The notes under the pieces are model-generated. The model was not told where the DNA came from and made no database searches. It was given only the letters and a program-made list of their open reading frames with translations. Positions 8,779 through 17,369 of a stretch of DNA of 39,181 bases are shown piece after piece. Both the position numbers and the translations under genes were made by a program. The DNA is from Methylovulum sp. (GTDB lineage Bacteria > Pseudomonadota > Gammaproteobacteria > Methylococcales > Methylomonadaceae), in assembly GCA_030653435.1 (NCBI GenBank), contig JAURZI010000086.1, positions 1 through 39,181 on the forward strand, written 5' to 3'. The number at the start of each line of letters is the position of its first letter. Positions within the stretch are counted from its first letter, which is position 1.

Positions 8779-9382
8779 TATCCCGTTTGGGTAGACGGGT
8801 GTCCGGTTTGATGATGGATACCAGATAGCCGATACCGAAGTTTTGCGCCGCAGCCAATACGGTCAGGTTATCATCGACCAGCAAAGTAGACTGCTTGTTG
8901 AAGGGCTGTTGTTGTTGCAACAGGCTCCAGAAATCTGCGTGCTCTTTCGGCACGCCCAAATCATGCGAACTGATAATCGCATCGAAAAATGGCTGCAAAC
9001 AGGTTTTCTCCATTTTTAACGCCAGACTGTCGGGATGTGCATTAGTGACCAAGAACACCTTTTTGGTCGATTGCTGCATTTTTTCCAGAAATTCGACCAC
9101 ATGCGGCAATACGGCTATTAAACCCGATAGCTCGGTTTTTAGTCCGGCAATATCCAGTTGCAAGGCGTTGCTCCAGTAATCCAGGCAATACCATTCCAGT
9201 TTCCCCTCCATGGTTTTAAAAAGGGGAACTAATTGCTGTTTCGCTGCCGGCACCGATAAGCCGTGTAACTGTGCGTATTTCAGCGGGACAAATTCTTTCC
9301 AGAAGTGGTTGTCAAAGTTCAAGTCCAGCAAGGTGCCGTCCATATCCAGCAGCACCGTGTCAATTTTTTTCCAATTAATCAT
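8726..9382 (-). CDS. yrfG: HAD-superfamily GMP/IMP nucleotidase YrfG
   Basis: The 218-residue protein begins with HAD motif I LLDMDGTLLDLNFDNHFW (about 11-28). It also has the cap-region segment WYCLDYWS, motif II VTNAHP, the motif III lysine in GVPKEH, and motif IV LLVDDN. These segments closely match E. coli YrfG, a 5'-nucleotidase acting on GMP and IMP. It is divergent from nudE across only about 40 bases, and YrfG and NudE neighbours are also known in enterics. The reaction is assigned by family. Confidence 0.85.
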   Translation of the reverse strand: MINWKKIDTVLLDMDGTLLDLNFDNHFWKEFVPLKYAQLHGLSVPAAKQQLVPLFKTMEGKLEWYCLDYWSNALQLDIAGLKTELSGLIAVLPHVVEFLEKMQQSTKKVFLVTNAHPDSLALKMEKTCLQPFFDAIISSHDLGVPKEHADFWSLLQQQQPFNKQSTLLVDDNLTVLAAAQNFGIGYLVSIIKPDTRLPKRDITDYPAIEDFRELMAGL

Positions 9383-9426
9383 AAGAGTGGGTTATATTTA
9401 AAAAAATACCTGACAGAGTGACAAAA

Positions 9427-9975
9427 ATGGCTGAGAAACCGACCATCCTTAATAAAACAACTATCGCTAAAAGTCGCTTATTCTGTATTGAATCGTTGGA
9501 TATACAATTTAGCAATGGCGAGTTACGCAATTATGAACGCTTGGCTAAAAGGGGCCCCGGCGGGGCTGTGCTGGTTGTGCCGATGCTGGATAGCGAAACG
9601 GTGCTGTTAATCAGGGAATATTCCGCCGGCGTGCACCGTTATGAATTGGGCTTGCCCAAAGGCAAGGTCGATGCCGGCGAGTCTTTTCTCGAAGCCGCCA
9701 ACCGGGAACTTAAGGAAGAAGTCGGTTTTGGCGCCGATATCCTGCATCATTTAAGCACGTTTTCGATGGCGCCTTCCTATTTGGAGCATACCACCGAGAT
9801 TATACTTGCCAGGGATTTGTATGCCGAAAAATTACTGGGCGATGAGCCGGAAGAGCTGGAAGTGATCCCCTGGCCCTTAAATAACATCAATGCGTTGTTG
9901 GCGACCGGGGAATGCACCGAGGCCCGCTCTATTGCCGCGCTGTTTATGGCCCGCGAATATCTACAAACGATATAA
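9427..9975 (+). CDS. nudE: ADP compounds hydrolase NudE (Nudix)
   Basis: Hydrolyses ADP-ribose, Ap3A and NADH-type ADP compounds. The protein (182 residues from this start) opens with KPTILNKTTIAKSRLF, as E. coli NudE does. It carries a full Nudix box, GKVDAGESFLEAANRELKEE, with the catalytic REL-EE core, followed by MAPSYLEHTTEI. An upstream in-frame GTG at 9418 would add three residues; I prefer the ATG at 9427, with GAG eight bases before it, but this is not certain. The stop overlaps the convergent BatD-like gene by 15 bases. Confidence 0.88.
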   Translation: MAEKPTILNKTTIAKSRLFCIESLDIQFSNGELRNYERLAKRGPGGAVLVVPMLDSETVLLIREYSAGVHRYELGLPKGKVDAGESFLEAANRELKEEVGFGADILHHLSTFSMAPSYLEHTTEIILARDLYAEKLLGDEPEELEVIPWPLNNINALLATGECTEARSIAALFMAREYLQTI

Positions 9976-11691
9976 GGGCTTCAAGCTGTTATCGTCGGCG
10001 GTTGCCAGTTTAGTCCGTGCTTTATGCTCGGAAAATGCCTGGGACAAACGCTTGCCTGTCCATTCGACGCTTTCACTGCCGTATAACACCTTGTTAAGCA
10101 GCAGGATTTCATCCCGCAGCCGCGCATCGCAAGCCATAGCCACAGCGCCCAGGCTGCTGGCACCGTATTGTTGCCGCCCCCATTCAAGCAAGGTGTTTTT
10201 GGCGTCGACAGCATTGTTTTCAGCACAGGCTTGCTTTAGGCGCCTAAGGTTTTCGTTATAAGTCATTTCATGGGCGCCGATAGCTTCCTTGACTAGCGAT
10301 TTTTGGGCGGGACGTTTGACTAACAAGAAAATCAATGTAGCCAGCCAGCCCGTTGCTAAAAATACCGAACTCCAAAGCCAGAAGTCCGATGAAGGTTGCG
10401 GGGCGGGTGCAGGCATCAGCGCTACCGGCTGCGTCGCGTCCACTTTTGCCGGCCGATTTTCCGGCGCAGGGGATGGCGCGTCTGTTGCGGCAATCGCCGT
10501 GATGACGGTTTCCGGGAGTTTGGCGATTTCCATTTTTTGGCTATGCGTATTAAACCAGGGGATCTCTATTGCGGGTAGGGTGTATTGGCCTGCTTTGGAG
10601 GGAATCAAAGCAATTTTTTCTTCCCGGTAAGCGCTTAAGCCATCGGTGTTTTTTTGTTCCTTCAGTACCGGCTGGTCGGGATAGCTTTTTAATTGCCCGT
10701 CGGTTTGGGCGCTGCCGAGTTCAGGCAGCTGGCCGACTGTCGTACCTTTAGCCCTTATGGAGAGCGTCCGGGTTAAGGGCTCGCCGACTTTCATCGTTTG
10801 CATGTCACCTGACCATTGCTGCGTCAATTCCAGTTGTTCGGCGGGTAGCCAATGTGCCCCGGTAAAGCTTGCCGGTGCAGGTTTTACCTGTAATGCGACG
10901 GCCTTGGATTCAATGCGTTTGGTTTTGGTCATCTGGGAATTAAAGAACCCGTTAAACAGCGGGCGATTATTGGCGCTCAGCACGTCTGCCGTTAAAACTA
11001 GAGGCTTTATCGTCAACACGCCGCTTTTTTGTGGAAAAACCGCATACTTACGCTCGGTGACTGAGTAAGAGACCCCGTTGACTTGCGTGTTATAGTTGCT
11101 GTCATCGCCGAGTTTTTCAATGACGGCATCGGCAAGTTCCGGCTCGGTTAATCTTGCTTGAGCAATATCGACCCTGGTGAACAAACGCAAGGTATAAACG
11201 ACCTGGGATTGCAGATAAGGGTTTTCCGGTGTTGCGGCAACTTCCAGGAATAAATCCTCATCGGCTTGTAAATTTTTATCGGGGTTAGCCTGCGTGACCA
11301 GAACCGTTATGGGGGGGCTGACATCAGCCCCAAATGGGATGGCAGGGATAATCAGGCTGCCGCTATTTTTAGCCATAACCGTCACCGTCCATTGGATCGT
11401 GTTGCTGGATTGCCCGTTAACCCATGACGAACTGCTGGACTGGGTATTATTTAATATCGAAAAATCCTGTTCCAGCGGACTAAAATCCGGGTCGCCGTCA
11501 GGCGTATCCGTTGCCGTGAAGATAATCTGGAAGGATTCATTCAGATTCACGGGGTTACGGTCTACGCTAGCGGCTATTTGTGCCGCCATAGCTTGCTGCG
11601 GGAGCCACAGCGGTAGCGATAAATTCAACACTATCAGTAACAGCGGTAGTATGGGTAGGTGTAACTTAAGCATAGAGGATAAAGCTCTCAT
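9961..11691 (-). CDS. BatD-family protein (oxygen-tolerance type), exported and membrane-anchored
   Basis: A 576-residue protein with an N-terminal signal/hydrophobic segment (about 12-35, ending QQAMAA). A large beta-rich extracytoplasmic region follows, starting AASVDRNPVNLNESF, a BatD hallmark. A second membrane helix lies near 445-465 (WLWSSVFLATGWLATLIFLL), then a cytoplasmic helical tail. BatD proteins usually accompany a MoxR ATPase, a DUF58 protein and von Willebrand-domain BatA/BatB, and have been linked to envelope stress and aerotolerance in Bacteroides and Leptospira. None of those partners is adjacent here: upstream is about 250 bases of non-coding DNA and a divergent mini-gene. 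The start is uncertain, as no good ribosome site precedes 11691 or the next Met. Confidence 0.75.
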   Translation of the reverse strand: MRALSSMLKLHLPILPLLLIVLNLSLPLWLPQQAMAAQIAASVDRNPVNLNESFQIIFTATDTPDGDPDFSPLEQDFSILNNTQSSSSSWVNGQSSNTIQWTVTVMAKNSGSLIIPAIPFGADVSPPITVLVTQANPDKNLQADEDLFLEVAATPENPYLQSQVVYTLRLFTRVDIAQARLTEPELADAVIEKLGDDSNYNTQVNGVSYSVTERKYAVFPQKSGVLTIKPLVLTADVLSANNRPLFNGFFNSQMTKTKRIESKAVALQVKPAPASFTGAHWLPAEQLELTQQWSGDMQTMKVGEPLTRTLSIRAKGTTVGQLPELGSAQTDGQLKSYPDQPVLKEQKNTDGLSAYREEKIALIPSKAGQYTLPAIEIPWFNTHSQKMEIAKLPETVITAIAATDAPSPAPENRPAKVDATQPVALMPAPAPQPSSDFWLWSSVFLATGWLATLIFLLVKRPAQKSLVKEAIGAHEMTYNENLRRLKQACAENNAVDAKNTLLEWGRQQYGASSLGAVAMACDARLRDEILLLNKVLYGSESVEWTGKRLSQAFSEHKARTKLATADDNSLKPLYRL

Positions 11692-11940
11692 CGTTATTTA
11701 GTAGGGTTGTAATGGGTGGTTCGTGATACCGGTCTACGGACTTAGTCATGGATTATCTGAAATTCTTCGAGTTCCGCCAAATCCCCCCAAACGACTATTG
11801 AAGCGTTTTAAGCGTTCTTGAAACTCGCATGTGTTCCCCATAGTGCCCGTGTAAGCAAAAATAATTCTGCACCACAAAAGCAAGAAGCATACTATTGATG
11901 GCGGTTACGATGGCATATATTAAATTTTTTGCGGGTTTCT

Positions 11941-12078
11941 ATGTGGATATTCTTGTTTATACTAGCGCTGATGTTTGTTTTAGGCACTGCCTTAATTCTG
12001 CTAAGGTCGGCGAAAAAGCCCAAGATACCCGATCATCTGAAAGCGCAGCCTTATCAGGATGATGATAATGACTGGTAG
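11941..12078 (+). CDS. Small single-pass membrane protein (DUF2897-like)
   Basis: A 45-codon reading frame encodes MWIFLFILALMFVLGTALIL, then LRSAKKPKIPD, then an acidic tail ending QDDDNDW. One membrane helix, a positive stop-transfer patch and a charged tail are typical of real small membrane proteins. The LRSAKK segment resembles the DUF2897 family of short gammaproteobacterial proteins as I remember it. It sits between the divergent BatD-like gene and the convergent zapE. The ribosome site is weak (gcggg ten bases upstream). Function unknown; existence is supported by the residue pattern, not by homology search. Confidence 0.55.
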   Translation: MWIFLFILALMFVLGTALILLRSAKKPKIPDHLKAQPYQDDDNDW

Positions 12079-12108
12079 TTTTGCTTAGCGACCATGCTGT
12101 CGCAGAAG

Positions 12109-13260
12109 CTAGATTTTCCGGCCATAACTGTCTGATTGCATTTCTATTAGCCTGGAAACGGTGCGCCTGAATTCAAATGCGCCGTCACCTTCCGTATAAA
12201 GTGCTTGGGCAGGCACTTCGGCGGTGCAAATTAGTTTTACCTTATGTTCGTAAAGCACATCCACCAGTGTCACCAGGCGCTTAGCCTCATTGCGTTTTTC
12301 AGCGGTCAGGCGGGGAATATCGGTAAGGATCAAGGTACTGAACTTGGCGGCGATCGCCAGATAATCGGCAGGCCCCAAGGCCTGCGTGCACAGTTCTTCA
12401 AAAGAGGCCAAGGCGGTGCCCTGATGCACCGCACTTAGCACTATCTGACGCCCGAAGATTTGCAAGCTGCCGGCCACTCGCGCCGAACCTCCTGTTAACT
12501 CGTTAAAATGCTGCCGCACAAAGGCGTCGGCCTGTCCGTCCAATGGGCAATGGTAGTTTGCCCGCTGTGCGGCTGGGTAGCTGAGTCGATAATCCTGTTG
12601 GGCGACCAGTTCGACAATATTTGCCGAACCTTGCAATATTTTGATGAAAAAAAGGAATTGTTCGCGCAACAAGCCACCTTGATATAAATCCCTAGGATGA
12701 CGGTTTGACGTGATGACGACAACAATGCCCAGGTCGAACAACTTGCTGAATAAGCGTCCTAAAATCATCGCATCGGCTATGTCGGTGACATGGAATTCAT
12801 CAAAGCACAGCAGCAACGCGGCGTCCCTGATTTTTTTCGCCAGCGAGGCTATGGCTTCAGGCTGGTTGCGTTGCCCGCATTCGTGTATATAGGCATGGAC
12901 TTCCTGCATAAAGACGCTGAAGTGTACACGGCGTTTTTGCACCAGTGGGCAGGCTTCATAAAACAGCTTCATGAGCATGGATTTACCGCGTCCGACATCG
13001 CCAAAAATATACAGGCTGCGGCATCTTTCCGGGACAGGCGTGAGCAGCTTATGGGCGATAGATTGTTGCTGGTAGGCCTGTAGGCCTGGTAATTTTTCCA
13101 GCAATGTCTGGAGGTGTTGCAATGCCAGGAATTGCGCCTCATCAAACTGAATATGCCGTTGCTGCACTTGGCTACGGTATTGTATTTCCAATATACCCGA
13201 TAAGGCAGGCGTCGTGGCTTGGGTTGGCAGTTTTGCAGGATAAAAAAACTTTTTTAGCAT
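12109..13260 (-). CDS. zapE: Cell division AFG1-like ATPase ZapE
   Basis: P-loop ATPase associated with the Z ring, related to mitochondrial AFG1. The 383-residue protein has the P-loop YIFGDVGRGKSMLM near 85-97, the family segment RVHFSVFMQEVHAYIH, and the Walker B LLCFDEFHVTDIADAM. ITSNRHPRDLYQGGLLREQFL and the C-terminal EFRRTVSRLIEMQS follow, all characteristic of ZapE. The length is similar to E. coli (375). It is divergent from lpxC across 262 bases. No clear ribosome site precedes the ATG. Confidence 0.92.
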   Translation of the reverse strand: MLKKFFYPAKLPTQATTPALSGILEIQYRSQVQQRHIQFDEAQFLALQHLQTLLEKLPGLQAYQQQSIAHKLLTPVPERCRSLYIFGDVGRGKSMLMKLFYEACPLVQKRRVHFSVFMQEVHAYIHECGQRNQPEAIASLAKKIRDAALLLCFDEFHVTDIADAMILGRLFSKLFDLGIVVVITSNRHPRDLYQGGLLREQFLFFIKILQGSANIVELVAQQDYRLSYPAAQRANYHCPLDGQADAFVRQHFNELTGGSARVAGSLQIFGRQIVLSAVHQGTALASFEELCTQALGPADYLAIAAKFSTLILTDIPRLTAEKRNEAKRLVTLVDVLYEHKVKLICTAEVPAQALYTEGDGAFEFRRTVSRLIEMQSDSYGRKI

Positions 13261-13522
13261 GGTTTGCGTAGGGTGGTATCAGCGGCGGGAAATCGAAAAT
13301 ACACGGTTTGCCCTTTGTGTTGGGGTGCATGACAAACGGTCGCGCTAAGGTAGCATTATTTGCCATTACAGACTATATGCACAATTTTATCTTGAGTAGA
13401 GTAAATCTTTACCACCGTACAGGTTTATTTTGCATTGACAATACGTTACGCTAGCATTCTGCTTTCTGCCTAATTATGATACTATTCACGGTTTTGCTCC
13501 CTTCATTCGGGCTATTTATTTT

Positions 13523-14446
13523 ATGATTAAACAGCGAACTATAAAAAATACAATCAGGGCTACAGGTGTAGGCTTACATACAGGAGAAAAAGTCTATTTA
13601 ACTTTGCGCCCTGCCGAGCCGAACACGGGTATTAGGTTTCGCCGAGTAGATTTGGATGAACCCGTAACCATTCAGGCTACACCTGGCAATGTCGGCGAGA
13701 CGGTGCTGTCGACGACATTGGTGGCCGGTGAAGTCAAAATATCAACGATAGAACATTTGCTGTCCGCTTTTGCAGGCTTGGGTATAGACAATGCGATTAT
13801 TGATGTCAGTGCTGCGGAGGTGCCTATCATGGACGGCAGCGCAGGGCCTTTTGTGTTCCTGTTGCAATCGGCAGGCGTGGAAGAGCAGGATAGTCCCAAG
13901 CAATATATCCGCATAAAACGCAGTGTGCGCGTAGAAGAAGGTGACAAATGGGCTTCTTTTGAGCCGTTTGACGGCTTTAAGGTCACGTTTACGATAGATT
14001 TCGAGCATCCCGCTTTTGAAGACGATGTCAAAACCGCTACGATGGATTTTTCATCGACGACATTTGTTAAGGAGGTCAGCCGCGCAAGAACGTTTGGCTT
14101 TATGAAAGACATTGATATGTTGCGGCAAAATAATCTGGCTTTGGGCGGCAGCCTTGACAATGCCATTGTTGTCGATGATGTCAAGATTCTCAATGAAGAT
14201 GGCTTGCGCTGTGCCGATGAATTTGTCAAACATAAGATTCTTGATGCTATCGGCGACTTGTATTTACTAGGGCATAGCTTGATCGGCGAGTTTACCGGCT
14301 ATAAATCGGGGCATGGCTTAAACAATAAATTGTTACGCACCTTATTGGCCGATAAAGATGCGTGGGAAATGATCACCTTTGACGATGAGGACGATGCGCC
14401 GATTTCATTTATGCGGGCAGCGCAATCACCACGGCCCGAATCCTAA
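13523..14446 (+). CDS. lpxC: UDP-3-O-acyl-N-acetylglucosamine deacetylase
   Basis: Zinc deacetylase performing the committed step of lipid A synthesis. The 307-residue protein opens [20 protein letters not shown]. It has the zinc ligands His78 (in [12 protein letters not shown]), His237 and Asp241 (in [15 protein letters not shown]), and the catalytic His264 in [10 protein letters not shown], each one position off E. coli numbering. No Shine-Dalgarno sequence is visible before the ATG. A TTGACA at 13434-13439 and a TATGAT at 13475-13480 lie upstream but are not correctly spaced for one promoter. ftsZ, the usual upstream neighbour, is absent; zapE is there instead. Confidence 0.97.
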   Translation: MIKQRTIKNTIRATGVGLHTGEKVYLTLRPAEPNTGIRFRRVDLDEPVTIQATPGNVGETVLSTTLVAGEVKISTIEHLLSAFAGLGIDNAIIDVSAAEVPIMDGSAGPFVFLLQSAGVEEQDSPKQYIRIKRSVRVEEGDKWASFEPFDGFKVTFTIDFEHPAFEDDVKTATMDFSSTTFVKEVSRARTFGFMKDIDMLRQNNLALGGSLDNAIVVDDVKILNEDGLRCADEFVKHKILDAIGDLYLLGHSLIGEFTGYKSGHGLNNKLLRTLLADKDAWEMITFDDEDDAPISFMRAAQSPRPES

Positions 14447-14458
14447 TGAGGCCACCGA

Positions 14459-14920
14459 TCAGCGTGCATCGGACAGCCGTTCCAGTGTTGAGCTCAAATT
14501 AAGCAATGCTTGTTTCAATTGATTATCCGAGACGCCCAAGCCGTCGTTGCGGATAATCGCTATCGTTGTTGCCGAAGGGATTTTTGCTGTTCGCGTTACT
14601 TGCATACTGGGTCCTGTGGGTTCGGTCATGATTTTAATTTGTATTATTTCTGCGGGTTCCCTGCTTAACTTGGCGACGCTTGTTAAAATAGCCTGCTTAT
14701 AAAAACGCAGCTGGGTTGCCCAGATGGCGGAGTCGGTATAAATCAGCAGTGTTTTGCCTTTGATCAGGCAATGGCGGGCCTGTTTTGCCAGTACCGTCGG
14801 CAAGGCGTTTTGAACCTGCCCTAATATCCGTTTTTGTTGTTCAATCTGGCCGGCATAGTACGCCATCGTCCGATTACGGCACGATAATGGCGTGTTAAAT
14901 GATGATGGTTTTTTCAGCAT
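14459..14920 (-). CDS. DciA-like protein (DUF721)
   Basis: A 153-residue basic protein with the DUF721 core: Gln-Lys-Arg-Ile-Leu start, LPTVLAKQARHCLIKGKTLLIYTDSAIWATQLRF at about 41-74, then a helical end. This family includes DciA, the widespread bacterial operator of the replicative helicase DnaB, which uses this fold to load or regulate the helicase. A DUF721 gene facing lpxC is common in gammaproteobacteria, which supports the call. The C-terminal 50 residues are variable. No clear ribosome site. Confidence 0.75.
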   Translation of the reverse strand: MLKKPSSFNTPLSCRNRTMAYYAGQIEQQKRILGQVQNALPTVLAKQARHCLIKGKTLLIYTDSAIWATQLRFYKQAILTSVAKLSREPAEIIQIKIMTEPTGPSMQVTRTAKIPSATTIAIIRNDGLGVSDNQLKQALLNLSSTLERLSDAR

Positions 14921-14944
14921 GGGCGCTTCGATAGGGAGTTTAAC

Positions 14945-14972
14945 GGCGGGCTGGTGATTACACTAACCCGCC
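14945..14972 (-). terminator. Hairpin downstream of the FAD monooxygenase gene
   Basis: ggcgggctggtg (14945-14956) and cactaacccgcc (14961-14972) form a 12-base stem with one mismatch and one wobble pair around a 4-base loop. It lies 22 bases past the stop of the minus-strand monooxygenase gene and just upstream of the dciA-like gene. No T-run follows, so it may be a rho-dependent end or only an RNA-stabilising hairpin. Confidence 0.4.
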
Positions 14973-14994
14973 CGGATAGATTAGGGGAGCGCGT

Positions 14995-16233
14995 TCACGC
15001 CTTATCCCAAAAGTTCGGTGATTTGATATGTTCAGGACGGAACCCCAGGCCGATAATACGCGCTGGAATCCGGCGCAGTATCGGCAAAGCGCGTAACAAG
15101 CGGATCGGCAGCGGCAAACCGGTGCTGGGCGTATGGCAATCCCCATGGCCTACGCGTTGGTGGATAAAGGATTGCAAGGCCTGAATCATTCGTGTCGGCA
15201 ATTCACGCCGTTGCTGGACTTTCTTCAGGTCATCGATGCCCACTTGCCCGTTACGCAGTTTTTCGGCCAGACTATTGGCCGTCGCCACCGCGTCCTGAAT
15301 GGCAAAATTGACGCCCACACCGCCAGCCGGGGACATCGCATGGGCGGCATCGCCTATACATAACAGGCCTGGACGGTACCAACGTTGCAAGCGGTTAATT
15401 TGTACTGTCAGCAATTTAACCTCGTCCCAGCTGGCACAATGCCGACCCGTCATGAACGGCACAAGTTCGGCCAGGTAATTATTGAAGGCTTCCAGACCTT
15501 GTTGCCGGATGGCTTCCAAGCCGTCTTTGGCAATGATTACGCCGCATTGCCAGTATTCACCCCGGTCAATCATAACCACCATCCGACCACCGCGCAGATG
15601 CCCCAACGAGGCCAATGGATCATCGGCTTGTTTGGGCAGGCGTACCCACAACACATCAATAGGTACGCCGCGATCTATCATTGCCAAGTTGGCGCATTCC
15701 CGCACCACCGAAAAGCGTCCGTCGGCGGCGACAACCAAATCGGCATGCACCTCCAGCTCACCTTCAGGCGTTGTTGCCTTAACCCCTGCTATGCGCCCGC
15801 CGTCTTCAATCAGCCCGGTGGCTTCGGTTCGCAGACGGAGCTGGAAGCACGGATAACGTTGTGCGTGTTCGGCAATAAAATTCAGAAAATCCCATTGCGG
15901 CATAAAGGCGATGTATTTGCAGTGTGTAGGCAGTGACGAAAGATCGGCGACCGTAACCGTTTCACCGTTTACACAAGCGCTGATGCGCTCAAGTTTTTGG
16001 TGTGGCAAGCGCAAAAACTCATCGAGCAGGCCCAGTTCAAACATCAATTCCAGCGAGGAGGGGTGGATGGTGTCACCGCGGAAATCGCGGAAAAAATCGG
16101 CGTGTTTTTCGAGGACAACAACCTCGACGCCGGCACGGGCCAGCAACAAACCCAGCATCATGCCGGCAGGCCCTCCGCCGACGATGCAACAGTTGGTTTT
16201 AAGGTGTTCGGTTATCGGATGGGGCTGGTTCAT
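14995..16233 (-). CDS. FAD-dependent monooxygenase (group A, UbiH/PHBH type)
   Basis: A 412-residue flavoprotein with the N-terminal FAD motif CIVGGGPAGMMLGLLLARAG (about 16-35). The mid-protein DG motif VVAADGRFSVVR binds both FAD and NAD(P)H, and the GD motif CIGDAAHAMSPAGGVGVNFAIQDA binds the FAD ribose. These place it among aromatic-ring hydroxylases and ubiquinone hydroxylases. The substrate cannot be read; it does not look like canonical UbiH/UbiF/UbiI of the quinone pathway, and no pathway genes adjoin it. AAGGTGA precedes the ATG on the minus strand. It lies in the more accessory 15-18 kb part of the window. Confidence 0.82.
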   Translation of the reverse strand: MNQPHPITEHLKTNCCIVGGGPAGMMLGLLLARAGVEVVVLEKHADFFRDFRGDTIHPSSLELMFELGLLDEFLRLPHQKLERISACVNGETVTVADLSSLPTHCKYIAFMPQWDFLNFIAEHAQRYPCFQLRLRTEATGLIEDGGRIAGVKATTPEGELEVHADLVVAADGRFSVVRECANLAMIDRGVPIDVLWVRLPKQADDPLASLGHLRGGRMVVMIDRGEYWQCGVIIAKDGLEAIRQQGLEAFNNYLAELVPFMTGRHCASWDEVKLLTVQINRLQRWYRPGLLCIGDAAHAMSPAGGVGVNFAIQDAVATANSLAEKLRNGQVGIDDLKKVQQRRELPTRMIQALQSFIHQRVGHGDCHTPSTGLPLPIRLLRALPILRRIPARIIGLGFRPEHIKSPNFWDKA

Positions 16234-16352
16234 GGGTCACCTTAACGAATTTTTAAGTCAGTTTGGGGGCGTGCAGATAATACACGAAGGGGGCGGATAA
16301 ACAGACCTTGTTTTTGCATCGGATCGCCGCTCTTTTCTGCTTGGGGACTAAG

Positions 16353-16943
16353 TTAATAGTCATTCGGCAAACGGGTAAGCAAATCATCCCATTGAATGGC
16401 AATATCCGGTAACACGCTCACCCGTGTCTCGCCATGCAGTTCGTGGAGTTCCGGTTTGCCGTACTCTGCCCCGTTCAAACGGTATACAGTCAGTAAACGG
16501 TCAATCGGATGGACTAGCCAGTATTCCTTAACGCCATGATTTTCATAAAGCGCACGTTTGCGGATTTGGTCGTGGCTGGCGGTCGATGGTGATAACACTT
16601 CCACGATCCAATCCGGTGCCCCCTTTACGCCACGCCTATCCAACTTACTGCTGTCACACACAACCAGCACATCCGGTTGTACAACGGTATCAATCTGCTG
16701 GTCAGCTTCATCGTGTTTCGGCAGGCGCACATCAACAGGCGCGATAAAGACGCGGCAAGGCTTGCCTTTCAGTGCCAGCCGTACTTGCAAATAAATCTCC
16801 CCAGCTACATCCTGATGCGTCAAATCCGGCACAGGCGACATCGCATACGCCTGACCGTCAATCAGTTCATAACGCGTGTCGTCGGGCCAAGCCAGGTAAT
16901 CGCCATAGCAATAGTGTTGGGTGTCTTTTAATGCCAAGCTCAT
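16353..16943 (-). CDS. Uma2-family endonuclease (DUF820)
   Basis: A 196-residue protein with the Uma2 pattern: YLAWPDDTRYELIDG near 15-29, QPDVLVVCD, the PD-(D/E)xK-type core PDWIVEVLSPST around 129-140, and KEYWLVHP. The family has a restriction-endonuclease fold and is expanded in cyanobacteria and some methanotrophs; its role is unknown. I start at 16943, where GAGG lies eight bases upstream and the protein begins MSLALKD as relatives do. An earlier in-frame ATG at 16991 would add 16 residues. Confidence 0.85.
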   Translation of the reverse strand: MSLALKDTQHYCYGDYLAWPDDTRYELIDGQAYAMSPVPDLTHQDVAGEIYLQVRLALKGKPCRVFIAPVDVRLPKHDEADQQIDTVVQPDVLVVCDSSKLDRRGVKGAPDWIVEVLSPSTASHDQIRKRALYENHGVKEYWLVHPIDRLLTVYRLNGAEYGKPELHELHGETRVSVLPDIAIQWDDLLTRLPNDY

Positions 16944-17369
16944 GTGGGTAACCTCGGATGATAAGTTAACAATGTTCTTGGCAAAAAGCATAGCACAGAA
17001 TGCTTGCCTGGGATGTTAGCGGGGAAATCTCATGTGGGCTTGGCCGAAATACCCGCGCGGATCAGCTTGAATCTTCCCAGTAGAACATGCTCAATACAGT
17101 CGGAAGTAGTGGGCGCTTTTGCAAATGACGTGGCCTATTTGGGAATAAAGTGAAGGGGAATAAGCGGTGTTGCCAAAACGAAGGGTTGTTGGACTGGTAG
17201 TCTCCTGATTAGGGCCTTTCTGCTGATCAAAAGGTTTTGAAATACTTTCCGCGTTAGAAGAGAATATGGGCTGAATAGCTATGCCGAAAATAACGCTTGC
17301 AAAACATGGTTAATGTTTTGCCAGGCGTCTTCTGGAATGTTAACCCATAATATTACAGGTGACTAAATG
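16944..17369. other. Intergenic region between Uma2 and the dioxygenase gene
   Basis: No secure gene. A plus-strand frame of 46 codons at 17013-17153 (MLAGKSHVGLAEIP...) has no ribosome site and no recognised relative; the opposite strand is also partly open across the same bases. The right end carries a perfect 9-base inverted repeat (17299-17321) before the dioxygenase gene. Confidence 0.35.
17299..17321. promoter_or_regulatory. Perfect inverted repeat upstream of the dioxygenase gene, possible operator
   Basis: gcaaaacat (17299-17307) and atgttttgc (17313-17321) are perfect 9-base arms around the 5-base centre ggtta. It ends about 48 bases before the dioxygenase start. No stop codon or T-run adjoins it. 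Size and symmetry suit a dimeric repressor site, for example TetR or LacI type, but no regulator gene is next to it. Confidence 0.4.
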
